Shown: piece after piece, positions 21,459-31,267 of the stretch | How positions within the stretch are numbered: position 1 is the stretch's first letter | Layout of the letters: every line of letters starts with the position of its first letter | NCBI GenBank assembly: GCA_002104905.1 | Contig: MCFE01000171.1 | Span: 62,001 to 126,000 of the forward strand | Direction of reading: 5' to 3' | DNA length: 64,000 nucleotides | From: Basidiobolus meristosporus CBS 931.73 | Lineage: Eukaryota > Basidiobolomycota > Basidiobolomycetes > Basidiobolales > Basidiobolaceae | Position numbers and translations under genes: made by a program | The notes under the pieces: model-generated | Told to the model about the DNA's origin: nothing | The model's database searches: none | What the model saw: the letters and a program-made list of their open reading frames with translations, nothing else

Positions 21459-22424
21459 ATGCGGGAGGTAAACTGCATCTACATTTATGACACCTCGGAC
21501 GAGGGAAGAATTCTGTATTGCTCCGAAAGCTCTGTGGACGTAACCGGATACGCCCTGGAGGAGGTCAGGGGGCAATCCGGGTACTCCTTCGTGGAGAGTG
21601 CGACCTCTCAAGTAATCCGAGAGGCTGGCTCAATCATTCGAGACGAGGATAATATGGCAACCGTTATGTACACCAATGTCAAACATAAAGATGGGGGCCT
21701 CGTTCCGATCGAGGCGGTTACCGGTCGGTGTTACGATATCGTGGTGTCGGTGTTAACAAGGGCCGATAAGGGCGAGCCACAACTGCGAGGTAAGGTTGGT
21801 AAAAAATCAGGTGAAGTGCGCCGTTTAACCTCGCCCCCTATTTGGACAACTAGCGCGACATGCCACTTTGCAAAGAACGTTCACCCAGCAGTGCGATGGC
21901 ACGATCACCACCCAGGTACAGAGTGCGGTTTTCTACCTTTCTTCGTTAAAGCTGGCGGTAACGTACTCATCTTCAAGGAGAGTCCCATCGGGTATCCAAG
22001 TGAGAAAGTCTATGCCAAGCAACCCACGAAACCATCGCCCAATATCAAGCCTATCTATCCAGAGCCAGCGGCATGCATGATCGTAGATCGGTTCACCCGT
22101 CGACTGACCATACAGTTCGCTACAAAATCCTGCGAATCTTTGCTCGGGGTGAATGCAAAGAAGTGTATTGGGCTGCCTTTTTTGAGCTACATCGATCTCG
22201 AGGAGGTTGACTCGGTGGTGAGCGATCTGGAGACGGCCAAAACCAACAATTCCGTGGCCCAAATCCATTTTTCCTTTCTGTCCCCACAATATCGGCAATC
22301 CCTACCTGTCCGGGCGGCCGTCTTTTGCGCCAACGATGGCATCATCATCAACGTTCGGCTGGCCAAGGATTGCCTGGAGAGGAACGAGAATCTGGTGTTT
22401 TTGAAATACCTCCAGAAAAATTGA
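21459..22424 (+). CDS. PAS-domain protein, two PAS domains
   Basis: Exons 21459-21789, 21854-21915, 21978-22424. Both introns are needed: the first shifts the frame, the second restores it, and together they remove the only unlikely stretch. PAS1 follows the start (IYIYDTSDEGRILYCSESS...VTGYALEEVRGQSGYSFV, then TNVKHKDGGLVPIEAV). PAS2 is near the end (RFTRRLTIQFATKSCESLLGVNAKKCIGLPF). The layout resembles a PAS family I associate with Mucoromycota and relatives, some of it light-sensing or transcriptional; no LOV cysteine motif and no DNA-binding domain are visible here. The N-terminus looks short, so an upstream exon may be missing. The stop is 53 bp from the convergent GST gene's stop. Confidence 0.78.
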   Translation: MREVNCIYIYDTSDEGRILYCSESSVDVTGYALEEVRGQSGYSFVESATSQVIREAGSIIRDEDNMATVMYTNVKHKDGGLVPIEAVTGRCYDIVVSVLTRADKGEPQLRGKVGKKSGEVRRLTSPPIWTTSATCHFAKNVHPAVRWHDHHPGTECGFLPFFVKAGGNVLIFKESPIGYPSEKVYAKQPTKPSPNIKPIYPEPAACMIVDRFTRRLTIQFATKSCESLLGVNAKKCIGLPFLSYIDLEEVDSVVSDLETAKTNNSVAQIHFSFLSPQYRQSLPVRAAVFCANDGIIINVRLAKDCLERNENLVFLKYLQKN

Positions 22425-22477
22425 TGCGTATGTGAATGGTGGGGCAAACTCGGGTTTATTCGATGGGTTGGGGAATA

Positions 22478-23387
22478 TTACAATGTATAAGCATCAAAGT
22501 AGCCAATGGCTCCGTTAGTAAACTTTCTTCTTCTCTCACTCTTCAAGTAGGCAGCAATGCGTGGGCGAAGTTTGAATGCGTGATAGAATTGGTGAAGGTT
22601 GGGGTAAAGCTCCTCCGACAAGGCGTTGGGATCCAACAGTAGGTTGTTGTCGACCATATCGAAGGCGCAGACGTCCGCGTAGGTGAAATCACTTCCGGCG
22701 AAGTATCCGGTGTTTCCGTTTTCTACAAGGAAGTACTCGAGAACCTTCATGTAATGAGGAATGGTCTCTTTGATATATTGATCCTTGAGGCTCTCCTAAA
22801 CCGGGCATGAGTGATGGGATCTTGGTGATTATATCTTTAGGCACTTACGAAATCGGGATTGTAGCAGAGGAAACTGAACTTTTGACGCCATTCATTCTAC
22901 GTGGAGGGACGAAAATGTGAGCGGTTGGCTAAGCCTGAGATGTACTTCGATGGTACTTACGGTGCTTTCGGCGACGATGTCTGCTTGGAGTATCTCCCTT
23001 TCGTTCTTACCTTCCCCACCTGGAGGCCAGAGTTGGTTAATATGATGGCGCGTGGTTGACCCGACCAGATGCGCTTACCATGCTTGCGAGCCATGTATCT
23101 CAGGATGGCTTTGCTCTGTCTTATTTTGAGGTCTCCATGCCACACGATTGGCAGCTGCTCGAGGGGCTGCAAGGTGGGCTTTAGGGTCCACCAGACCTTT
23201 AAAGGATCTTCGAAGGTTTCGTCGGTATATGTGACTTCCTTCTCTTCTAGGAAGAGACGGAACTCTTCGGCGAGACCTCTGTAGAGAGGGCACGTAAGTA
23301 AGAAGGCTAGTATACCCAACAGAGAGAAGCGGTGACCTACCTGATGGGAAAATACAAGATGCGGTATTCGGCGGACGTGTTAGTCAT
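22478..23387 (-). CDS. Glutathione S-transferase (sigma/mu-like)
   Basis: Detoxifying enzyme conjugating glutathione. Five exons: 23387-23341, 23278-23079, 23019-22961, 22896-22849, 22795-22478. All introns are GT-AG and 53-62 bp, and phases agree throughout. The product has 223 residues, the normal GST size. The N-terminal thioredoxin fold shows RILYFPIRGLAEEFR (Tyr in the catalytic position, then the RGxAE signature) and the glutathione-binding EQLPIV...QSKAILRYMARKHG block. The all-alpha C-terminal domain has FAGSDFTYADVCAFD, the N-capping box region of GSTs, and ends with a basic stretch. The class is assigned by motif only. Confidence 0.93.
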
Positions 23388-24150
23388 GCGGGCGGGTGGG
23401 TTGTAAGGTTAAGGAGTGGAAGTCGTCACCAAACTGTGAAGCTAAAAATGGTCGTGGTGGAGCTATTTGTATTTGGCCAAGTCGGTCCAGGAACTTCCAA
23501 ATCCATGATTTGATCCAGAATGTCCGGGTCGCCGTGGTCCGGTGATATTGGTTAGTTATTCTAAAACCAATGGTGACTTACACCAATGCTGTTTGCTATC
23601 ACACTGTATACCCAGTGATTCCCCACTATCACCCCCTCTGTTGCGTTCCCACTCTGCAGGCAGCTGGAATTCAAAATTTTCGTCGTTGAAAAATTTGATT
23701 TCCACTGAGCACGGATGCACTTCCCACTTTCGGCGTTCGTGCGCATTTCTCAGGCTAAATAAGTCAAGTTCCACGTGACACCGAGTGCAGGACTCAAGTA
23801 GGAGTGGCGTATGATACGCTAATATTGAATCATTTAGTGGCACAGAGCATTCATGTAAACAGATAATCTTGCTTTTGGTAACAGGAGCCGAATTCCATTC
23901 AAACCTTTATTCAAGTGCATGGATGATGTCAAAGTTGAGTGGATTCGATGAAATTGTGGCGGGTGTATTACGTGCGGGGGAGGAGGATGTAAGGAATGCT
24001 ATGATAGTGAGGTGTATCTAAATGGTAAGGTACCAGCACCTGACACACTTCTTGCCTCAATATTCTATTTGATGCAAGCTGTGATGGTTTGTGAGTGGGC
24101 GGAGTTCAGAAAGTATTAACAGTAGGTCGATCAAATGTACAGATGTTGGA
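23388..24150. other. Intergenic, upstream of GST
   Basis: 763 bp between the GST start and the 3' end of the kinase gene. Short open frames around 23556-23843 have no recognisable family. No repeat was seen. Confidence 0.3.
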
Positions 24151-26579
24151 TTATTGTAGGTTTGGGTTGAGCTTGCAGCTACATTGGCTCATTTGGGCCT
24201 CAAGGGCGGCAAGTCGTGCGCGTAGTGCATCATTCTCGTCTTGCAACCGACAAACTTCTTGCTCCAGCTGTGAGTAACGTGGGTCGCTCTGTTGAGAGCA
24301 GGAGTAGGTAGGGGGGAGGAACATGTCGAACTCCAATATTTCGTGTGCAGTGGGCCTCTTGGTGGGGTCTTCCGCCATTAACCAGAGAATCAGTGCTGAT
24401 TCTTTGGGCCACTTGGCAAGAAAATCATCGGGGAGCACGCCAATTCGAAGATTTTGCAGCAGTTCAGCTCGTTCCATCAGGGTGGTGAATGGATGATATA
24501 GCTCAAACAAGATGATTCCCAAGCTGTAAATATCTGCCTTTTGATCATACATCTGCGGAGGATCGGCAAGTTGCTCAGGAGAGGCATAGGTGATGGTGCC
24601 AACCTTCGATGTGCGAGAGGAGCTGAAGTCACCATAGGAGCCAGGTTTGCGGAAGCTGGGTCGGGAGTCAAGGGCAACGAAGTCCTCCCTTCCCGTGACA
24701 AGTCCGAAATCCCCAATTCTTGGAATCAGCATGTCTACATTGTGGATTAGAAAATCTGGATCCTCCGATGCATTGCTACAATCCAAGAAGATATTCATTG
24801 GCTTGAGATCCCGATGAATCATATTCTGATCGTGGATATAGGCAACACCTTGGACGATTCCTCTGAACAGCTGTAGAATTGCCGCGGAGTCGATCACCAC
24901 TGGAGTCGCATTCTGTGGATTGCCCATGGCTCGGTTGCGCGCTTCAATGTAATCGTGGAGCGTGCAATGGCATAGCTGCATTTGAATAAATAGGGTCAAA
25001 TCGGAGCCTTGCAAGGACGGGGTGCTACCGGTGTTATGTTCCGTTACGATCTCGGGTTCACACACAGAATGCTCAACCGACGGAACAACTTGGGTTTCTT
25101 TGCCTAGCTGTGTGAGACTGTCGCTTGAGCTGTTTGACGTGGAGTTCTCGTCGTGGACAAACTCAACGTAGAGGCTCTGGCTTTCCTCGTCTGGAACCGT
25201 CTCCAGAGTGGAGTCAAACGTATCACTTTGATGGGACAGCGAGTCCGAATTTAGGGATGATCCGTCATCACATTCCTCCTCAAAATCCTCGTCACTTTCG
25301 ATATCGTATATGCCATTGCCGTTCTCGAGCCAAGATCCATAGTATCTAACTACATTTGGATGATCCAGTTTCGAGAGATATTTAATTTCTCGGAACGCTT
25401 TCTCGTGTCTTGTCTTGTCGGACTTGAGTCGGATCTTCTTGATGGCGTATACTGAACCATCCAACTTATTTTGGACCTGATTTTTGTCAGTATTAATGCA
25501 CTACTCTGTAGCCCGAAAAGCCTAGTTTTCTTACCTTGAAAACCGTTCCAAAACCTCCTTTGCCCAGTTTGCACACCTCAATGAAGTCAGTTTCATATCG
25601 AGAGTTGTACAACTCAAGGATATCGGTAAAGCTCATCTTTGCCAGTTTCGAGATCGTTCTTCTAACCGAAGGTGTGTGGTTGCTACTACGAAGAAAATGC
25701 CCCATTTAGCATGGCTGAATCAAGCATGTTCAGCTTATATCTGATACGTACTAGTTGCCAAGTTTCTCATGGAATCCACTGAAGTAGTCACCATTGTCGG
25801 TGTTTTTTTGATTGTTTAAATAGTCTATAGACATCACCCTCCGCAGCTGCTTGGGTTTCAACTCTTGCTGGAAATGCGAAAAAGCACCTTTAGTACTTAC
25901 TTCCCGATAACGCTTTGGGCATGCAAGGTTACCTTCATGGTGGCCATAGCCTGAACTACCAATTGCTTGAAAGTAGTCATGTAAGACGACCGTACGCCGG
26001 CCATTTTGTCAATATATTCTTCGTCGATAAGCTAAAGAAGACGACGATTAAACATTCGATACAATTTCTTGGATAAGATTCTATGGAATACATACGCCCA
26101 TGCTACTCAAAGTCTTACATATCATAAAGAAGAGTTTCTGGTTATGCTGAGGTGATTGATCGTAGAGGGTACAAAAGTTCTCCAACAGAGAGACCAGCAA
26201 GAGTCTTGCTTGGCGTCGCTTACTCTCCTCCAGGCGTTTGGAATCCAACACTGCCTCGGGAGAGTAGCTAAAGGCACGACGAACGCCGTTTGTTTTAAGT
26301 TTGGGCTCTAGTGGGGTTGTGGTTTTAGTAAAACGACTAGACAGAGGAGTAGTGACAAGAAATAGGAGAATAGAAGGCACCTGAGGAATTTAAGAGTCTG
26401 CTCAGTAGCTTGCTCTTTGTGTTGGGCTTTATGTGAGGTTTTGGGGGATTATGACAGTTATTTTCTACAAAGTCGGTAAGCATGCTGTCCGAGTCCCAAA
26501 CGGAATCTGACCAGTTCATGCTTGCTTCAAAACTGGCGGACTCAACAATGACTTCGGGATTGCTTGAAGACCAGTTCAT
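24151..26579 (-). CDS. eIF2-alpha kinase, HRI-like
   Basis: Stress-activated kinase expected to phosphorylate translation factor eIF2-alpha. Six exons: 26579-26381, 26307-26096, 26031-25933, 25867-25752, 25682-25535, 25476-24151, with introns of 58-73 bp; 699 residues. An alpha-helical N-terminal regulatory region (1 to about 225) includes MSFTDILELYNSRY just before the kinase. Kinase landmarks: glycine loop GKGGFG (249-254), catalytic Lys 271 in YAIKKI, HRDLKPMN at 478-485, DFGL at 514, SPEQ. Between lobes V and VI lies a roughly 100-residue acidic, Ser-rich insert, a hallmark of eIF2-alpha kinases. The C-terminus is a Leu/Glu coiled coil ending in CSCKLN. No GCN2 RWD, HisRS-like or PERK luminal domain is present, leaving HRI as the best class. 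Haem regulation cannot be inferred. Confidence 0.92.
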
Positions 26580-28424
26580 AGTTGTCGGTACTGCGGAATA
26601 GGTAAGGGGTGGAGGAAAGGAGAATTTACAAGAGTTGATTAACGAGCGGATGGTATTGAATAATTTACAGTTGGCTGAGATGGTATATTTGATATTTTTA
26701 CTACTTCAGTTCACCTAGCTAGACCAATGTTTTTTATACAAATATGGCTTGATCATTTGTGACAAGCAATAGTTGCATGGATAGATAATAGACTGGATTG
26801 GATATACATGAAGTAACACATGACTACCAGATCAATGCTGACTGCGGTCAGAGAATTTCGGTCCCTTCATCAGCAGACCAGATACTCCAACCCAGAACGC
26901 AAGATTGGTGAGAAACCTGCGAAACAATTATCCCAATTTCTCCAATTTCGAGAAAATCACTCAATCCAATTACCCTGAACTTTCAAATCTGGTTGCTCAG
27001 TGTGGACCAGAACAACCTGTGACTGAAATATGCTGAGACCTCCAATCAGCATCCTCATCACGCCTTCACTTGGCAAATCATTCGCCAGTAGGTTTAAGCA
27101 ATCGACTTCAGCATTTAGGCAATAATTTATATATATCCAGCGCATAAAAGGAATCCCATCTCGTCGAATCAGCATGTTGGAACTAAGCCTTCGCTAATGC
27201 CCACCTTCGATCTCTTTATTTAGTGAGGCTCCGACTCTGGATCTAATGTTTATGCCAGCAAACGCGAAAGCTCAACAATGCTCAGTTTCTACCTTCTGCT
27301 ACATACATTGTTTCCTTGTACATGGCCTATGTGCTGGTGCCGGTGCTGATGCTGGCCAAGGGCTGATCTAGCCTGGGTGCAATTTTAATTGGCTTCACCC
27401 ACGTGTAGATACAATATAGATATGCCACGACGTCGGTTGGCCAGCGAGAATGGCTATATTTGAGTACATCAGTTGTGTTCATCATTGATTCGTATATAAT
27501 CGTAAAATCCCATTACCTGTTATGTACAGTCCCAAAATACCTCGGTTATGCTGAGCTTGGTGATTGATGCTTTCATAAAACGCCATTTAATATAGGCAGC
27601 GAAGTTTACCAAACAATTGAATCCACGCGTGAGCCGGCCAGATGCATTCCAACAGTGGCTCACTGCATGTATCAATCCTCCTTGTTGAGGCCGAAATGAA
27701 GCGATGTGAGCATTGTTGCTAATTATAGAAGCATCAATCAGGGGCTTAGTCGCACGGTCCAACATTGGTGAATGCTAGTGTACAATACAGTGTCAGATGA
27801 GTGCATCAATGATGTGTCCACTAGGGTTAAGAACGAGTTGGTATCAAGCAGATGGGCAACCCAGCAAAGGCGATTCCCACCACCTTGCCAAACGAGTCCA
27901 TTTCAGAGTAGTGCTGGTGTGAGTATGCAAGCAATGAAAATCTAGGCTGGATTTGCCACCAGCCGAGTCCTGTACCATCTCTGCCCAATTAGCAAATTTG
28001 CCATAGATTAAATCCTCGGGTGGCCTTAGTCCATTGAGAGATTGATTTGACTGGGACCTCACTGTGCACTTGACCTCTACCACGTTGATAGCCTGAATAA
28101 TTCAAACGATGCAGTCCTTTCCTTTACGCGAGAAATGACCTTTCCCAAAATAATCTGAGCAGATTTGCCACTTTGTTATGTTTTGTATTTGACAAAGGCT
28201 GTGGGGGCTCTCAGATTTCACATTTGCATTTGAATAGTTGGGCCTCATGCTCAGTGTTGGAACAAATCGGTAACACTATGTCCCATATGATTGTGCACTC
28301 ACCAGCCTTTAAAATTCTCTTTGATCTATCACTTTTGCTATAAATGATTTTGCATGTATCAATACCATAAATCCCTGGACCTGGAGCAAGTTGACTACAG
28401 AGCCTGTAGGTACCATGAGAATAC
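26580..28424. other. Gene-poor transition into repeat region
   Basis: About 1.8 kb with no supported gene. Several open frames of 70-80 codons on the minus strand (26957-27175, 27520-27765, 27844-28083) show no family pattern. The first part is the kinase promoter; the rest may be decayed repeat. Confidence 0.3.
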
Positions 28425-29120
28425 TGTTGTAAGCGTTTTGGAGATATTGGAAGTGAATGGAAGAACGAGTAGATTATGTGGTTTTTACTAAATGATTTAT
28501 TGAATGTCAAAGTAGTATGTATAATTTTACATAGTCTTAGCAAAACAATCAGATAAAATAGGTTCAGGAGGGTCCCATGAGCCTGTGTGCAAAGTCCGGA
28601 GCTGTTTAGATAACTTTGAGAAATTTTGTGCTCTGAGTACTTGATACTTCAATGAAAATATTTTAAGTAAATCCCAGCAAGGAATTTGGCCAGAAATCTC
28701 TGAGATATGTAGACAAACATTCAAGTGACCAAGTTAGGTAGATAGTGAGGCATTATTACAAAACCTACAACACTCCCATTTAACTCAGTGCTCATATCAA
28801 CTATTCCTGATTGTAATCTAAAATAAACAAATCTGTCTCTGGCTAATGGTTTGTGAATATGCTGGCAATCATTTCATCTGTTGGACAGTACGTTAAGTTT
28901 ACTAGGCTATTCCCTAAAGCTTCCCAGATCAAATGATTTCCAATATTGATGTGCGTAGTTCTAGCATGAAAAGAAGGATTTCTACCTATTTGTTTGCATC
29001 CTTGATTGTCTTAAAATGATATGGTATTGGTTCTTTGACATAGGCATCAATCTTGAAAGAGCTTTCTTAGCCACACTAATTCTTTTGTAACCTCACAGGC
29101 TGCCATTTACTCTACCTATT
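28425..29120 (-). mobile_element. Truncated Ty1/copia copy with LTR (family A)
   Basis: An LTR at 28425-28772 (TGTTGTAAG...CTACAACA) is a diverged reverse-oriented copy of the family-A LTR. It is followed by about 350 bp that align with the 3' end of the copia polyprotein (RNase H tail, including the counterpart of the [16 protein letters not shown] region). The remainder is missing; alignment stops near 29120. It is more diverged than the full-length copies, so it is old. Confidence 0.8.
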
Positions 29121-29637
29121 GTGCATCTACATTTAAAACTTAGCCAATTTTACTCCATTAGAAAATCTGGTACCCTAACTGATTTTACCCAACCCAAACA
29201 TAACTAATCCCAGTTATGGTTTATTTTGTCACTTCTCAGAATCTATCATTAGCTGTTGCACCTGACCAATTCTTATGTGGTCATTATGTTATCAACTTAT
29301 TTGCCAAGCCTTCCCAGGTGATTAGTCATCTGAGATCTATCCAACAACTTAGCAGTTACCATGACATCAGCTGATTGATGATGCAATTTTCATTTATCTT
29401 ATGCACATATGATCACCCCAACAAATTTCAATTAGTCCAGTCTCTTGGCACTTACTAATTCAACTTGATCAGAAAAGTATAAATAAAATTTACTAAGCCT
29501 TTTGATTTAGTGTGTGTCTCAACAAAATCAGTATGGTGTCTCAGCAAAGATTAAGAATGCAACAATTCTGTTCTAGTTTCAACCCAAGCCTAGCATATCT
29601 AGCACTCTCAAGAACACCAAGCCTAGCCTGTATAGCA
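29121..29637. repeat. Dispersed repeat R-B, copy 1
   Basis: About 500 bp that recur at 51984-52483 with many small differences. Both carry a TATAAATAAA motif followed by TTTACT, like an LTR promoter. The 3' side is cut by the LTR that begins at 29638. Identity of the parent element is unknown. Confidence 0.75.
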
Positions 29638-30798
29638 TGTTGTGAGAGTCTTGGACATATTGCAAGTGATTAGGAGGACAAGTGGATTGTGTGGTTTTTA
29701 CTTAATGATTTATTGAATGTAAATGTAGTACTTATACTTTTACATGGTCATGAAATAGCAAGCACATACAATAGGCTTGAGAAGGTCCCAAGAACATGTG
29801 TGCAGTGTTTGGGGCTGTTTGGACAACTTTGAGAATTTTCATGTTCTGGGTACCTGGTATTTTGGTGAAGATATTCCAAGTAAATCCCAACAAGGAATTT
29901 GGTCAGCATTCTCTAGGATCTTAAGGTAATGATCTAAGTGACCAAGTTAGGTAAGTATTTAGGTGGAATTACAAATTTTTACAACACTCCTGCTCAGCTA
30001 AATGTTCATACTGACTAGTCCTAATTTTGACCTAAGATAATCAAGCTTGTCTCTAGCTAATGGTTTGGTAAATATGTCTGCAATCATTTCATCTGTAGGA
30101 CAGTAAACTAAGCTAACTAAGTTATTCTCTATAGCTTTGCATATGAAATGATGCCTAATATCTAAGTGCTTAGTTCTAGCATGAAAAGTTGGATTTCTAT
30201 CTAATTGTATACATCCTTAATTATCTTGAAATAATGTAATAGGCATATTTTGACATAAGCCTAAATCTTTAAAAAGCTTTCTTAGCCACATTGCTTCTTT
30301 TGTAGCTTCACCAGCTGACATATACTCTGCCTCTGTGGTGGAAAGTGCTATGGTTGGTTGCTTTCTTGAATTCCATGAAACTGCTTCATTGCAGTAAAGA
30401 AAGGTGTATCCTGTGGTGGATCTTGTGTCTTCCAAATTTTGTCCCCAGTCAGCATCAGAGTATCCCACAACATGCTGTTCTGGATCCTTATAAGTGTATC
30501 TCAAGCAGATATCAGCAGTTCCTTTCAGGTATCTAAAAACCTGCTCAACTGCTGCAATACAATCAGATCCATAGTTCTGATTATGCTGGCTGACAACTCC
30601 CACTGAGTATGAGATATCTGGATGTGTTCCAAGCATGATATACATCAGACTGCCAACCATAGATTGATTAGGAAAGTCAGGGCTTTGAGATGGCACTAAG
30701 CTCTCTTGACTTGGTTGAGTTTTGACAAAGTTAAAGCTTGTCTCCGTCAAGGTAGCTGCTGGTTTACAGTCTTCCATTTGATACTTCTTTAGTGTATC
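29638..30798 (-). mobile_element. Truncated Ty1/copia copy: LTR plus RT/RNase H fragment
   Basis: LTR at 29638-29986 (349 bp), then a reverse-oriented stretch encoding the end of reverse transcriptase and most of RNase H (residue blocks [44 protein letters not shown]). The coding part is open for about 200 codons (30219 to about 30798) but is closed by a stop replacing a Gln codon, and the 5' two thirds of the element are absent. The break is near 30798, where similarity to the full element ends abruptly. Confidence 0.88.
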
Positions 30799-30906
30799 AA
30801 AAGCCAAATAAAGAAATGAGTGCAATATTGGTTCTGAGATATTGTAGTAATGGAATACTTTCCACTACCACACTTCTTTACAGCAAAGATACTACACCCT
30901 CTACCT

Positions 30907-31255
30907 TGTTGTAAAAATTTGTATTTCCACCTAAATATTTACCTAACTTAGTCACTTAGATCATTACCTTCAAATCCTAGAAAATACTGAACAAATTCCT
31001 TGTTGGGATTTACTTGGAATATTTTCACCAAAATACCAGGTACCCAGAACATGAAAATTCTCAAAGTTGTCCATACAGCCCCAAACTTTGCACACATGTT
31101 CTTGGGACCTTCCTTAACCTATTCTACATGTTTGTTATGCCAAGACCAGGTAAAAGTATAAATACTACTTTTACAACCAATAAATCATTAAGTGAAAACC
31201 ACATAATCTACTTGTTCTCCCAATCACTTCCAATATGTCCAAGACTCTTACAACA
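30907..31255 (+). repeat. 5' LTR of copia element 1
   Basis: 349 bp, TG...CA ends with inverted TGTTGTAA/TTACAACA termini. TATAAATACT and AATAAATC mark the likely U3/R core. Confidence 0.96.
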
Positions 31256-31267
31256 GGTTATGAGCCC
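31256..31267 (+). promoter_or_regulatory. Primer binding site, initiator-tRNA-Met half-molecule type
   Basis: GGTTATGAGCCC directly follows the LTR. It is the exact complement of GGGCTCATAACC, the anticodon stem-loop of fungal initiator tRNA-Met as I remember it. This implies priming by a cleaved 5' tRNA half, as known for Drosophila copia. The gag start codon lies inside it (31260-31262). Confidence 0.75.

Noticed and set aside
20421-26600. PAS, GST and kinase genes as one stress-response cluster
   Set aside because: Mixed strands, separate promoters and common housekeeping roles; proximity alone is not evidence.
31014-31259. Long copia frame apparently starting inside the LTR
   Set aside because: The upstream part is LTR sequence read by chance; Gag similarity begins at or after 31260.
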